Shown here one piece after another: positions 1-5,015 of a stretch of 7,054 bases of DNA (position 1 is the stretch's first letter; each line of letters begins with the position of its first letter). The position numbers were made by a program, and so were the translations under genes. The notes beneath the pieces were generated by a model. The model searched no databases, had not been told where the DNA came from, and saw only the letters and a list, made by a program, of their open reading frames with translations. The stretch is from Chloroflexota bacterium (lineage in GTDB: Bacteria; Chloroflexota; Dormibacteria; Dormibacterales; Dormibacteraceae). The stretch covers positions 47,678 to 54,731 of the forward strand of contig VBJR01000041.1 of the NCBI GenBank assembly GCA_005880175.1, written 5' to 3'.

Positions 1-7
1 GATACAT

Positions 8-116
8 CGGCCGTGGATCGTTCGGGTTGACCGGCTGCATTACATAGCTAATATACACCAACCTAGGCCATGCTAAACCGACCTAGATCGATGTGGCGCG
101 ACCGATCCGGCCGTGG
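8..116 (+). repeat. 9-bp direct repeat CGGCCGTGG bracketing the promoter
   Basis: CGGCCGTGG occurs at 8-16 and 108-116, exactly 100 bp apart. Each copy sits in a similar context, GAT or AT before it and ATC shortly after it. The two copies bracket the promoter at 27-54. They may be operator half-sites, but a chance repeat is possible in GC-rich DNA. Confidence 0.3.
27..54 (+). promoter_or_regulatory. Sigma70-like promoter, TTGACC-N16-TAATAT
   Basis: TTGACC at 27-32 and TAATAT at 49-54 are separated by 16 nt. This is close to the sigma70/SigA consensus and lies in an unusually AT-rich patch for this sequence. Transcription would start near 60-62, exactly where the first CCTAGG motif lies, and would run toward the element genes. 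The first convincing gene begins about 545 nt downstream, so the transcript would have a long leader. This is read by eye only. Confidence 0.55.
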
Positions 117-187
117 TATCATGGACCTAGGATGATCCGAGGTAGGCGGCCCGAAGCGGCCAAAAAGGCGCAGATCGACCTAGGATG
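62..187 (+). repeat. Four CCTAG(G) motifs downstream of the promoter
   Basis: CCTAGG occurs at 62-67, 126-131 and 179-184, and CCTAGA at 82-87. Three are preceded by GA, and all are followed within a few bases by ATG. The longest identical copies are GACCTAGGATG at 124-134 and 177-187. CTAG is usually scarce in bacterial DNA, so four copies in about 120 bp immediately after a promoter are unlikely to be chance. They may be binding sites for an element regulator, such as one of the two HTH proteins. Binding is inference. Confidence 0.45.
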
Positions 188-462
188 CGGTTCGGCGGAT
201 GGTCCGCCCGTCCCGGTGTCGATCGATGCCGTGAGTGTCGAGACGCCTTGGGCCGATCAGTGGTCGGACGAATCCGGCGAGCGGGTGGGGCGAAGACAGG
301 AACCCGCTCTCGCTCGCTCGATGTCGCTCCCGAACCACGGGGTCGGACCGAAGGGCGCATCGCTCACTGATCGGCCGTTGAGCGTCAATGCCGGGTTGAC
401 GGGAGTGGACCGGGACGGGCGTTTCCACGGCTCGCAGTCGGCTCGTCAACAGGTCCGTTCGG

Positions 463-494
463 GTAGGGCACGGACGCGTAACACAGTGCCCTAC
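463..494. repeat. Perfect 9-bp inverted repeat with ACGCGTAACACA loop
   Basis: GTAGGGCAC (463-471) is perfectly complementary to GTGCCCTAC (486-494) across a 14-nt spacer. The spacer and first arm base contain ACGCGTAACACAG (474-486), repeated exactly at 551-563. Competing pairings overlap it: GTCCGT (453-458) with ACGGAC (470-475), and GGACG (472-476) with CGTCC (496-500). It could be an RNA stem-loop with alternative folds, or a dyad operator in DNA. Confidence 0.5.
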
Positions 495-541
495 ACGTCC
501 GCAGCAATAAGGGACGCGTACACGGGCGCGCGACGTCCGGC

Positions 542-568
542 GGGTGCGGCACGCGTAACACAGCACCC
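542..568. repeat. Second stem-loop with the same loop sequence
   Basis: GGGTGC (542-547) pairs with GCACCC (563-568) across a 15-nt loop that includes ACGCGTAACACA. The loop matches the one at 474-485, whereas the stem bases differ but still pair. The right arm could instead pair with GGTGC at 573-577 (GCACC/GGTGC, 5-nt loop). A partial third copy, GGGACGCGTACAC, lies between them at 511-523. The Shine-Dalgarno of the next gene is about 25 nt downstream. Confidence 0.45.
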
Positions 569-592
569 TACAGGTGCAGTCGGGCTTAGCGG

Positions 593-597
593 GGAGG
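593..597 (+). promoter_or_regulatory. Shine-Dalgarno GGAGG that sets the start at 606
   Basis: GGAGG lies 8 nt before the GTG at 606 within GGGGAGGTGG. It is the clearest ribosome-binding site in the element and is the reason for choosing this start over the much longer upstream open frame. Confidence 0.6.
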
Positions 598-605
598 TGG
601 CGACG

Positions 606-740
606 GTGACGACGAACGCGTGTGTTCATGGCGTGTCGGACGGGGTCCGGTGCGATGCCTGCGAGAACGAGTGGGCGTCGGCGTGCGGGCCGGCTCTGTA
701 TGTGGTGATCGATAGCTGGCCGACAGGCGGCGGCATTTAG
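606..740 (+). CDS. 44-aa protein with a C-x-H-G-V-x5-C-D-A-C zinc motif
   Basis: This small protein of unknown function starts at GTG 606 behind a strong Shine-Dalgarno. Residues C6, H8, C16 and C19 form C-x-H-x7-C-x2-C, a plausible single zinc site, followed by E-N-E-W (20-23) and another Cys at 27. The same pattern with identical spacing recurs in the protein encoded at 1084-1347. The rest is short and slightly hydrophobic, with no domain I can name. The stop TAG (738-740) shares its G with a possible GTG start of the next frame, so the two genes may be translationally coupled. Small Cys/His proteins of this kind are common in actinobacterial phages and integrative elements. Zinc binding is inferred from residues only. 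Confidence 0.6.
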   Translation: MTTNACVHGVSDGVRCDACENEWASACGPALYVVIDSWPTGGGI

Positions 741-763
741 TGATGCGGGAGGCGAGGTCGGAC

Positions 764-1081
764 ATGGGCGTGACGGTGCACACGGAGAACGAGACGGCCG
801 GCGCGGTGTCCTGGGGCGAGTGGCGGGTGCTGATCGATCAGGCCAGGGACGCGGCGCTCACGCTGGTGATGGCGACGGACGCGGGCGTTCACGGCGACTA
901 CCGGCCGACTGCTGCGGAGATCGAGAACGCGCATGAGGTCATGGCGCAGTGGCGGGCCGTGAGCGCTCGGGCGATGCCCGACAACGGGCCGCAGTTCGTG
1001 AGTCGGACGGCGTCAGCGAGGATGCGCATCCATCGGTCGGCTCCGGTCGTGATCCGCCAGTCGGCGGACTGGTGCCCGTAG
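764..1081 (+). CDS. Hypothetical element protein, 105 aa
   Basis: I do not recognise this family. ATG 764 is preferred because GAGG (754-757) stands 6 nt upstream. An alternative GTG at 740, overlapping the previous stop, would add 8 residues. The N-terminal half looks helical and mixed-charge (S-W-G-E-W then a Q-A-R-D-A-A-L helix). A second helix with E-I-E-N-A-H-E-V precedes a basic, low-complexity tail ending in D-W-C-P. Third-position GC supports this frame up to the stop at 1079-1081 over the overlapping frame opened at 949. There is no signal peptide or membrane segment. It lies between the two Zn-motif genes, and its role is unknown. Confidence 0.5.
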   Translation: MGVTVHTENETAGAVSWGEWRVLIDQARDAALTLVMATDAGVHGDYRPTAAEIENAHEVMAQWRAVSARAMPDNGPQFVSRTASARMRIHRSAPVVIRQSADWCP

Positions 1082-1083
1082 GG

Positions 1084-1347
1084 ATGGCGATGCAGGCTGT
1101 GGGGGACCTTCGAGGTCAACTGGCCACGATGCAGGCGACACTCGACCGGGTTGCGCGGGAGTTGAGGGAGATCAAGCACGAGCGGGAGGAGCGCAAGCGG
1201 CGTCTTCGTCCGGGTTGCGCGCACGGCGTGCCGTGGTCTGCGTGGTGCGACGCGTGTGTGAACGAGCTGGCTCCGGTCCGTCCGGTCGCTGCTGCTGAGT
1301 ACAGGCGCGACGTGCGGCAGCGCTCAGCGGTGGCCGGGGGCGTTTAA
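1084..1347 (+). CDS. Coiled-coil plus C-x-H-G-V zinc-motif protein, 87 aa
   Basis: Residues about 8-40 form a heptad-like, highly charged helix (L-R-G-Q-L, then repeated E/R/K) predicted to be a short coiled coil. C45, H47, C55 and C58 follow with the spacing C-x-H-G-V-x5-C-D-A-C-x-N-E, which matches the 44-aa protein at 606-740. A basic Arg-rich C-terminal tail follows. ATG 1084 starts 2 nt after the upstream stop; ATG 1090 and GTG 1072 are alternatives, and no strong Shine-Dalgarno is visible for any of them. The layout (oligomerising helix, small zinc knuckle, basic tail) would suit a DNA-, RNA- or protein-binding accessory factor, but that is inference and I do not know the family. Confidence 0.6.
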   Translation: MAMQAVGDLRGQLATMQATLDRVARELREIKHEREERKRRLRPGCAHGVPWSAWCDACVNELAPVRPVAAAEYRRDVRQRSAVAGGV

Positions 1348-1352
1348 ACGCA

Positions 1353-1622
1353 GTGTCGATGATCGTTCCGGCGTGCGGTCATGGTATGAGCGATCGGCTT
1401 CGGCCGGCGCAGGTGGCGGACATGCTCAGCGTCAGCCGGTCACAGGTGTACCGGATGGTGCGGCGTGGCGAGTGGCCGGCGGGTCGGGACCGGCGCGGGA
1501 TGTGGGTGTCTCATGCCGGTCTTCAGGCGTGGCTCGATGACAACGTTCGGGCGAACTCGGTACGTGGTTGGTGGGCGCCGGGGCGTCCGGTGCGAGTGCT
1601 GACGGGTGGTCGGGCGGGGTGA
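1353..1622 (+). CDS. Excisionase/MerR-like HTH protein (HTH_17 type), first of two
   Basis: Residues about 17-60 form a winged-helix HTH of the excisionase (HTH_17) type: R-P-A-Q-V-A-D-M-L, the turn S-V-S-R-S-Q-V-Y-R, then G-E-W-P-A-G and a wing with M-W-V-S, followed by a helix with L-Q-A-W-L. Proteins of this kind bind att or promoter DNA and direct excision or repress element genes. Start choice is uncertain. GTG 1353 or ATG 1359 would include P-A-C-G-H-G-M, which echoes the P-x-C-x-H-G motif of the previous gene. ATG 1386 gives a bare HTH protein but lacks a ribosome site. The stop TGA (1620-1622) overlaps the GTG start of the next gene in GTGA. The C-terminal Arg/Trp-rich tail is extra to the fold. 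Confidence 0.75.
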   Translation: MSMIVPACGHGMSDRLRPAQVADMLSVSRSQVYRMVRRGEWPAGRDRRGMWVSHAGLQAWLDDNVRANSVRGWWAPGRPVRVLTGGRAG

Positions 1623-1822
1623 GCGATTCGGAGTCCGGCCTGCTGACGATTCGCGAAGCGTGCGCGTGGCTGCGCGTGAGCAAGACGCAGTTCTACCGGT
1701 TGCGCGATCGGCGCGAGGTCCGAACGATCGAGGTGGGCGGTCCGCAAGCCGTGCGGGTGCCGTTGTCAGAGCTTCAGGCGTACGTGCGGCGTCAGCTCGG
1801 CGAGGTGGACGGCGCGGCGTGA
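1619..1822 (+). CDS. Excisionase-like HTH protein (HTH_17 type), 67 aa
   Basis: This is a second compact HTH_17 protein. L-L-T-I-R-E-A-C-A-W-L forms helix 1, V-S-K-T-Q-F-Y-R-L the recognition helix, V-R-T-I-E-V-G-G-P-Q-A-V-R-V-P the wing, and L-S-E-L-Q-A-Y-V the closing helix. This is the classic size and shape of a Xis/AlpA-like recombination directionality factor. GTG 1619 is chosen because it overlaps the previous stop (GTGA), and the integrase start overlaps this gene's stop in the same way at 1819-1822. Position immediately upstream of the integrase is typical for xis. Its weak identity to the HTH protein just upstream suggests an old duplication or two recruited regulators. Excision function is inferred from fold and position. 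Confidence 0.8.
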   Translation: MSDSESGLLTIREACAWLRVSKTQFYRLRDRREVRTIEVGGPQAVRVPLSELQAYVRRQLGEVDGAA

Positions 1823-2855
1823 GTCGGGCGCGAGCGCGTGCGCGCGAGCGGAAGTACAGGTACGCGCGCACGCAACAGAAGGCGCTTGCGGAACTGCGAG
1901 AGCTGTGCGGCGTGCGGGATGTGGGTCAGCCGGTGCCGAACGATGAGCTGACCGTGGGTGGCTGGGCTGCTGAGTGGATGACGCGGTACGTCTCGAAGCT
2001 CGCGTACGGGACGCGGCGCAGGTACGAGCAAGTGAGGCGGGACTACATCGCCCCGGAGACGGGCAAGCCTCGGTTGCGCCGAGTGAAGCTGCGGATGCTG
2101 AACGTCTCGACGGTGGCGAGGTGGGCTGATGCGTTGCTGGTCGATGGCGTCTCGCCGGCCATGGTCGCGTACTCGCTGATGGTGCTGAGCAGCATGGTTC
2201 AGGCCGCGATGCGAGAGGAGCTGATCGCGCGCAACCCGGTCAAGCTGGTCAAGCCTCCCAAGTACGAGAAGCGCGAAGCGAACCCGCTGTCCGACGATGA
2301 AGCTAAGGTGCTGCTGGGCGCAGAGTCGATGCGGGAGCATCGGCTGTTCGCGCTGCTGGTGCTGGCCATCACGTCGGCGCTCCGAGAGGCTGAGATGAGC
2401 GCGGTGCGCTGGTACTGGTGCCCACGAAGACGGAGCGCAGCAAGGCTCCTGTGGCGCTGACGCGGGTATTCCTGCGGGTACTGGATGAACACAGGGCGCG
2501 GCTGATCGAGGAGCGGATGAGGCTGGGTGCCCGATGGCGTGGCAGTGACAACCCGGTGGCTGACGACGCGTACGTGTTCGTCTCGACCGTGGGCACGCCG
2601 TTGGACGGCAAGCAGGTGTGGAAGGTGTGGGCCGGGATGCTCAAGGACGCTGGGATCGAGCATCGGCGGTTGCACGACTCGCGACATACGACGAGCACGC
2701 TGCTGCAAGCGATGGGCGTGCCGATGGATGACATCAAGGAAGTGCTCCGACACAGCCGAGCTGTGATGACGGAGGACTACAGCCACGCCGGGTTCATCCG
2801 CCAGCAGGCGGCGGCAGCACGGCTTGATGAGCTGCTGGGTGAGGTGCTGGCGTGA
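1819..2855 (+). pseudogene. int: Tyrosine recombinase integrase, broken by an internal out-of-frame deletion
   Basis: This is a phage-type tyrosine site-specific recombinase. The first part (1819 to about 2412) has the SAM-like core-binding domain (L-T-V-G-G-W-A-A-E-W onward) and catalytic box I, with Arg at 2383-2385 in A-L-R-E-A-E-M. The second part, in another frame (about 2415-2855), carries the candidate catalytic Lys (2427-2429, T-K-T-E-R-S), H-D-S-R-H (His 2673, Arg 2682), L-R-H-S (His 2751) and the nucleophile Tyr (2778-2780, D-Y-S-H). All catalytic residues remain, but roughly 20-26 residues of the beta-hairpin normally between R-W and the Lys strand are missing. The frame shifts at CTGGT-A-CTGGT (2409-2419). 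A short N-terminus also lacks the usual arm-binding domain. GTG 1819 overlaps the upstream stop. Unless the sequence is wrong, the enzyme is inactive. Confidence 0.85.
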
Positions 2856-2872
2856 CAGCCAACGTGACAGCC
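2851..2872 (+). repeat. 10-bp direct repeat CGTGACAGCC at the integrase stop
   Basis: CGTGACAGCC occurs at 2851-2860 and 2863-2872, separated by AA. The first copy contains the integrase stop and an overlapping GTG. Directly repeated short boxes beside int are typical of integrase or excisionase arm sites, but chance is possible. Confidence 0.35.
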
Positions 2873-2874
2873 GG

Positions 2875-2960
2875 TGGTCCGGGCTGGCTGGTCCGGGCTG
2901 GGGCTCGTAGGGACTCGCCGGGGCCGGCCTGGAACTCGTGGGGGCTGGCTGGGGCTGGTC
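2875..2960 (+). repeat. G-rich GGGCTGG repeats at the element end
   Basis: TGGTCCGGGCTGG is repeated at 2875-2887 and 2889-2901 (period 14). GGGGCTGG is repeated in tandem at 2941-2948 and 2951-2958 (period 10). The stretch between integrase and the host-like tail is therefore built of G-run motifs. These may be arm-type binding sites, a G-quadruplex-prone segment, or simple slippage products. An open frame from GTG 2852 runs through it into the HTH tail, but its residues here (Gly, Trp, Ala, Arg) do not look like a folded protein. Confidence 0.4.
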
Positions 2961-2977
2961 GGGACGGCCGGCCTGCG

Positions 2978-3094
2978 AATCGGTTCTTCTCGGGCCGGCC
3001 GACCTCCCTGGCGGTGACGCTCAAGATCCTGGAGGCGCTGCACCTCGGGTTCGAGGAGGTGGCCACGCCGGTCGTCGAGGACCAGGCGGGCTGA
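2978..3094 (+). pseudogene. C-terminal fragment of an XRE-type HTH regulator, likely cut by the element
   Basis: About 38 codons read N-R-F-F-S-G-R-P-T-S-L-A-V-T-L-K-I-L-E-A-L and continue G-F-E-E-V to a stop at 3092-3094. This matches the second half of a Cro/CI (XRE) fold: end of the recognition helix (R-F-x-S-G), then the two closing helices (L-x-I-L-E-A-L). Every third base from 2981 to the stop is G or C, unlike the DNA just upstream. The first half of the domain is absent from the window. The simplest reading is that the element integrated inside this gene. The frame stays open back to GTG 2852, so a chimeric 80-aa product is formally possible. Family assignment rests on a short segment. 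Confidence 0.55.
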
Positions 3095-3107
3095 GCGCGC
3101 CCTGGTC

Positions 3108-3136
3108 GCGGCCCCTCCCGTTCGGGAGGCGGCCGC
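3108..3136 (+). terminator. Strong GC hairpin after the HTH tail
   Basis: GCGGCC-CCTCCC (3108-3119) pairs with GGGAGG (3124-3129) and GGCCGC (3131-3136), with a GTTC tetraloop and a single bulged C at 3130. It begins 13 nt after the stop of the truncated HTH gene. There is no U-run, as is common for actinobacterial terminators. It separates the interrupted gene from the kinase promoter. Confidence 0.5.
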
Positions 3137-3191
3137 GGTCATGGGCGCCGGACTCCTCCTGCAGGTGGATGCGCCCGGCGCGGGCCGCGGC

Positions 3192-3203
3192 TACGATCGC
3201 GGC
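3192..3203 (+). promoter_or_regulatory. Leaderless promoter -10 TACGAT before the kinase
   Basis: TACGAT (3192-3197) lies 6 nt before GTG 3204, so transcription would start at or next to the start codon. The same TAnnnT-N6-start arrangement precedes the genes at 5028 and 6104. No clear -35 is visible. The spacing supports GTG 3204 over the in-frame ATG at 3141. Confidence 0.5.
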
Positions 3204-4337
3204 GTGACCCGGGCCTGGCCTCGCGACGACCTCCTGGACTGGGCGCTGGCGATCGCGGTGACCGTCGGAGCCCAGCTCCAGCGCGCCGGCTGCGGGTGCC
3301 AGATGGATCCCCGCTGGCTCGACATGCTCCTGACGCTGCTGGCCACGCTTCCGATCGGGCTGCGGCGGCGCCAGCCGTTCCCCGTGCTGCTCGTGGTCGG
3401 CACCGCCTCGATCGCGCACATCGCGTTCGGCTTCACGAACCCGTTCCTGCTCACGTTCGCGGTCCTGGTCGCCCTGTTCTCGGTCGCGAACCACGCGCGA
3501 TGGGGCCTGTCCGTGTTCGCGGCCGCGGCCACGGCGATCCTGCTCCCGGTCAGCTTCCAGATCGACTGGCACTACCGGGGCCAGGTCAACCTCAGCGACC
3601 TGCCGTACAACTACGCGCTGTTCGGCACGGCGTGGATCCTGGGCGACAACCTGCGCCGCCAGCGCGAGCAGGCGGAGCTGGCGATGCGGCTGACCGCGGC
3701 GGAGGAGGAGCGGTCCCGGCGCGCGGTGGCCGACGAGCGGGTGCGCATCGCCCGCGAGCTGCACGACGTGGTCGCGCACACGCTGAGCGTCATCGTGCTG
3801 CAGGCGGGCGCGGGCCGCCGCATCGCGGCCGCGCAGCCGCAGCGGGGGGCGGCCGTGCTCGGCGGCATCGAGGCGCTGGGCCGCGAGGCGCTGGGCGACA
3901 TGCGGCGGCTGGTCGGCATCCTGCGCACCGGGCCCGAGGTAGACCACGAGCCCCAGCCGAGCCTGGGGCGACTGCCCGAGCTGGTGGAGCGCGTGCGGTC
4001 GGCGGGCCTGCCCGTCGAGCTGCGGACCGAGGGCGAGTCGAGGCCGCTCCCGCCTGGCGTGGACCTGTCCGCGTACCGCATCGTGCAGGAGGCGCTGACG
4101 AACACGCTCCGTCACGCCGGCGCCGCCGGGGCGGTGGTGGTGGTGCGGTACGGCGGCGCCGGCGTGGAGGTGGAGGTCACCGACGACGGCCGGGGCCCGG
4201 GGTCGTCCGCCAACGGCGCGGCCGGCGGCCACGGGCTGGCCGGCATGCGGGAGCGGGTGGGCATGTTCGGGGGCGAGCTGGAGGTCGGCGCGCGCCAGGG
4301 CGGCGGCTTCCGCGTGCGGGCGCTGCTGCCGGCGTGA
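3204..4337 (+). CDS. Membrane sensor histidine kinase (HisKA_3 / DesK-NarX type)
   Basis: This 377-aa sensor kinase passes phosphate to the response regulator encoded next. Residues about 10-150 hold four to five hydrophobic helices with little outside the membrane, so it probably senses a membrane or envelope signal. A linker helix (R-R-Q-R-E-Q-A-E-L) leads to the HisKA_3 dimerisation helix with phospho-acceptor H187 in R-E-L-H-D-V-V-A-H. The HATPase domain has N300 in E-A-L-T-N, the G1 box D-D-G-R-G at 327-331, G-H-G-L-A-G-M-R-E-R-V and G-G-G-F. All catalytic motifs are present, and the length is normal. A cytosine-rich patch C-G-C near residue 32 could bind metal, but that is speculation. 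The stop overlaps the regulator start by 4 nt (GTGA). The start is GTG 3204, 6 nt after a -10 box. Confidence 0.9.
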   Translation: MTRAWPRDDLLDWALAIAVTVGAQLQRAGCGCQMDPRWLDMLLTLLATLPIGLRRRQPFPVLLVVGTASIAHIAFGFTNPFLLTFAVLVALFSVANHARWGLSVFAAAATAILLPVSFQIDWHYRGQVNLSDLPYNYALFGTAWILGDNLRRQREQAELAMRLTAAEEERSRRAVADERVRIARELHDVVAHTLSVIVLQAGAGRRIAAAQPQRGAAVLGGIEALGREALGDMRRLVGILRTGPEVDHEPQPSLGRLPELVERVRSAGLPVELRTEGESRPLPPGVDLSAYRIVQEALTNTLRHAGAAGAVVVVRYGGAGVEVEVTDDGRGPGSSANGAAGGHGLAGMRERVGMFGGELEVGARQGGGFRVRALLPA

Positions 4338-4941
4338 TCCGGCTGCTGCTGGTGGACGACCAGCCGCTGGTCCGGGCGACGGCGACGAGGCGGTGCGGCA
4401 GGCGCGCGACCTGGGCCCCGACGTCGTGCTGATGGACGTGCGCATGCCGCGCCGGGACGGCATCCAGGCCACCCGGGCGATCCTGGGCGGCGCGGTCGCG
4501 GAGCCGCCGCGAGTGCTGGTGCTGACGACGTTCGACGACGACGAGTACGTGTACGAGGCGTTGCGGGCGGGCGCGAGCGGCTTCCTGCTCAAGGACGCGC
4601 CGCCGGAGGCGCTGGTGGCGGCCGTGCGGGGCGTGGTGGCCGGCGACGCGCTGCTGGCGCCGGCGGTCACGCGGCGGCTGGTCGAGGGCTTCGCGCAGCG
4701 GCGGCCGGCGCCTGTGCCGCCGGCCGGGTTGGCCGACCTCACGGAGCGGGAGCGGGAGGTGTTCCAGCTGGTCGCGCGCGGCCTGTCCAACGCGGAGATC
4801 GCCGGGCGGCTGCACGTGGGCGAGTCGACGATCAAGACGCACGTCGGCCACGTCCTGTCGAAGCTGGAGCTGCGCGACCGGGTCCAGGCGGTCGTGCTCG
4901 CGTACGAGACGGGCGTCGTGGAGCCGGGTTCTCCGACCTGA
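4334..4941 (+). pseudogene. LuxR/NarL-family response regulator with broken receiver domain
   Basis: This is the partner of the kinase upstream. From GTG 4334 the frame encodes I-R-L-L-L-V-D-D-Q-P-L-V-R, the normal receiver N-terminus with the acidic pair. It then runs out of frame near 4375. The second frame resumes with G-D-G-D-E-A-V-R-Q-A, the phospho-acceptor Asp (codon 4435-4437, L-M-D-V-R-M-P), the T-T-F-D-D-D-E switch strand, K in L-L-K-D-A, and a complete LuxR HTH (L-T-E-R-E-R-E-V, then S-N-A-E-I-A, S-T-I-K-T-H-V). About 18-19 residues of receiver helix 1 and strand 2 are missing. The deleted length must be 1 more than a multiple of 3. GC3 remains host-like on both sides, so decay would be recent, or the gap is a sequencing or assembly error. 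Confidence 0.85.
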
Positions 4942-4944
4942 GGA

Positions 4945-4980
4945 GGAGATGGCCTCGCCCGCGCGGGGGTGCGGATCTCC
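4945..4980 (+). terminator. Candidate hairpin terminator after the two-component operon
   Basis: GGAGAT (4945-4950) pairs with ATCTCC (4975-4980), and an inner CGCCC (4956-4960) pairs with GGGTG (4967-4971) with one G-U. It starts 3 nt after the regulator stop and lies before the next promoter. There is no U-run. Confidence 0.4.
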
Positions 4981-5015
4981 GGCGCGGAGGCGACGACAGG
5001 CGGAGCGGGCGACCC

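Larger units (their letters stand above)
61..605 (+). other. Long gene-poor leader of the element operon
   Basis: No convincing protein gene lies here. The open frame from 93 runs in frame into the 44-aa gene at 606, but its predicted protein is low-complexity and has no good ribosome site. The stretch holds the CCTAG motifs (62-187), a TTGA/TCAA palindrome at 378-388, an inverted pair GTTGACG (395-401) / CGTCAAC (444-450), and two stem-loops at 463-494 and 542-568. It could be a regulatory leader, a non-coding RNA, or a decayed replication or regulatory region. Confidence 0.4.
1..2980 (+). mobile_element. Integrase-proximal end of a small integrative element (partial)
   Basis: The segment carries a promoter-led cluster of short genes that ends in two excisionase-like HTH proteins and a tyrosine integrase, the usual int end of an integrative element or prophage remnant. 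Third codon positions are visibly less GC-rich than in the genes after 2981, where nearly every third base is G or C. The right boundary is placed at about 2960-2981, where codon use switches and a host-like HTH tail begins. The left boundary is not in the window. No replication, transfer, capsid or toxin gene is visible, so the element type cannot be named. The integrase is broken, so autonomous movement is unlikely if the sequence is correct. The exact att core was not found, because no convincing copy of the 2960-3000 sequence occurs near position 1. Confidence 0.7.

Noticed and set aside
463..577. CRISPR array
   Set aside because: There are only two full copies and one partial copy, of 13 nt, with hairpin arms that differ and no regular spacers or cas genes.
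93..605. 215-aa frame beginning at GTG 93
   Set aside because: No ribosome site and no domain. The frame crosses the stem-loop and repeat region; only the part from 606 has a good Shine-Dalgarno and a motif.
949..1083. Start of the coiled-coil gene at GTG 949
   Set aside because: Third-position GC over 985-1081 clearly favours the frame of the 764 gene, so the 949 extension is overlapping noise.
1606..1818. N-terminal extension of the integrase frame into the upstream HTH gene
   Set aside because: The residues are shadow-like and do not resemble an arm-binding domain. GTG 1819 in the GTGA overlap is the natural start.
2400..2430. Programmed ribosomal frameshift in the integrase
   Set aside because: No slippery heptamer is seen, and a block of the fold is missing, so shifting frames alone would not restore the protein.
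3141..3203. Kinase start at ATG 3141
   Set aside because: No ribosome site, it lies beside the terminator hairpin, and it would be upstream of the -10 box at 3192-3197.
4334..4400. Programmed frameshift in the response regulator
   Set aside because: Receiver helix 1 and strand 2 are absent, so this is a deletion and not recoding.
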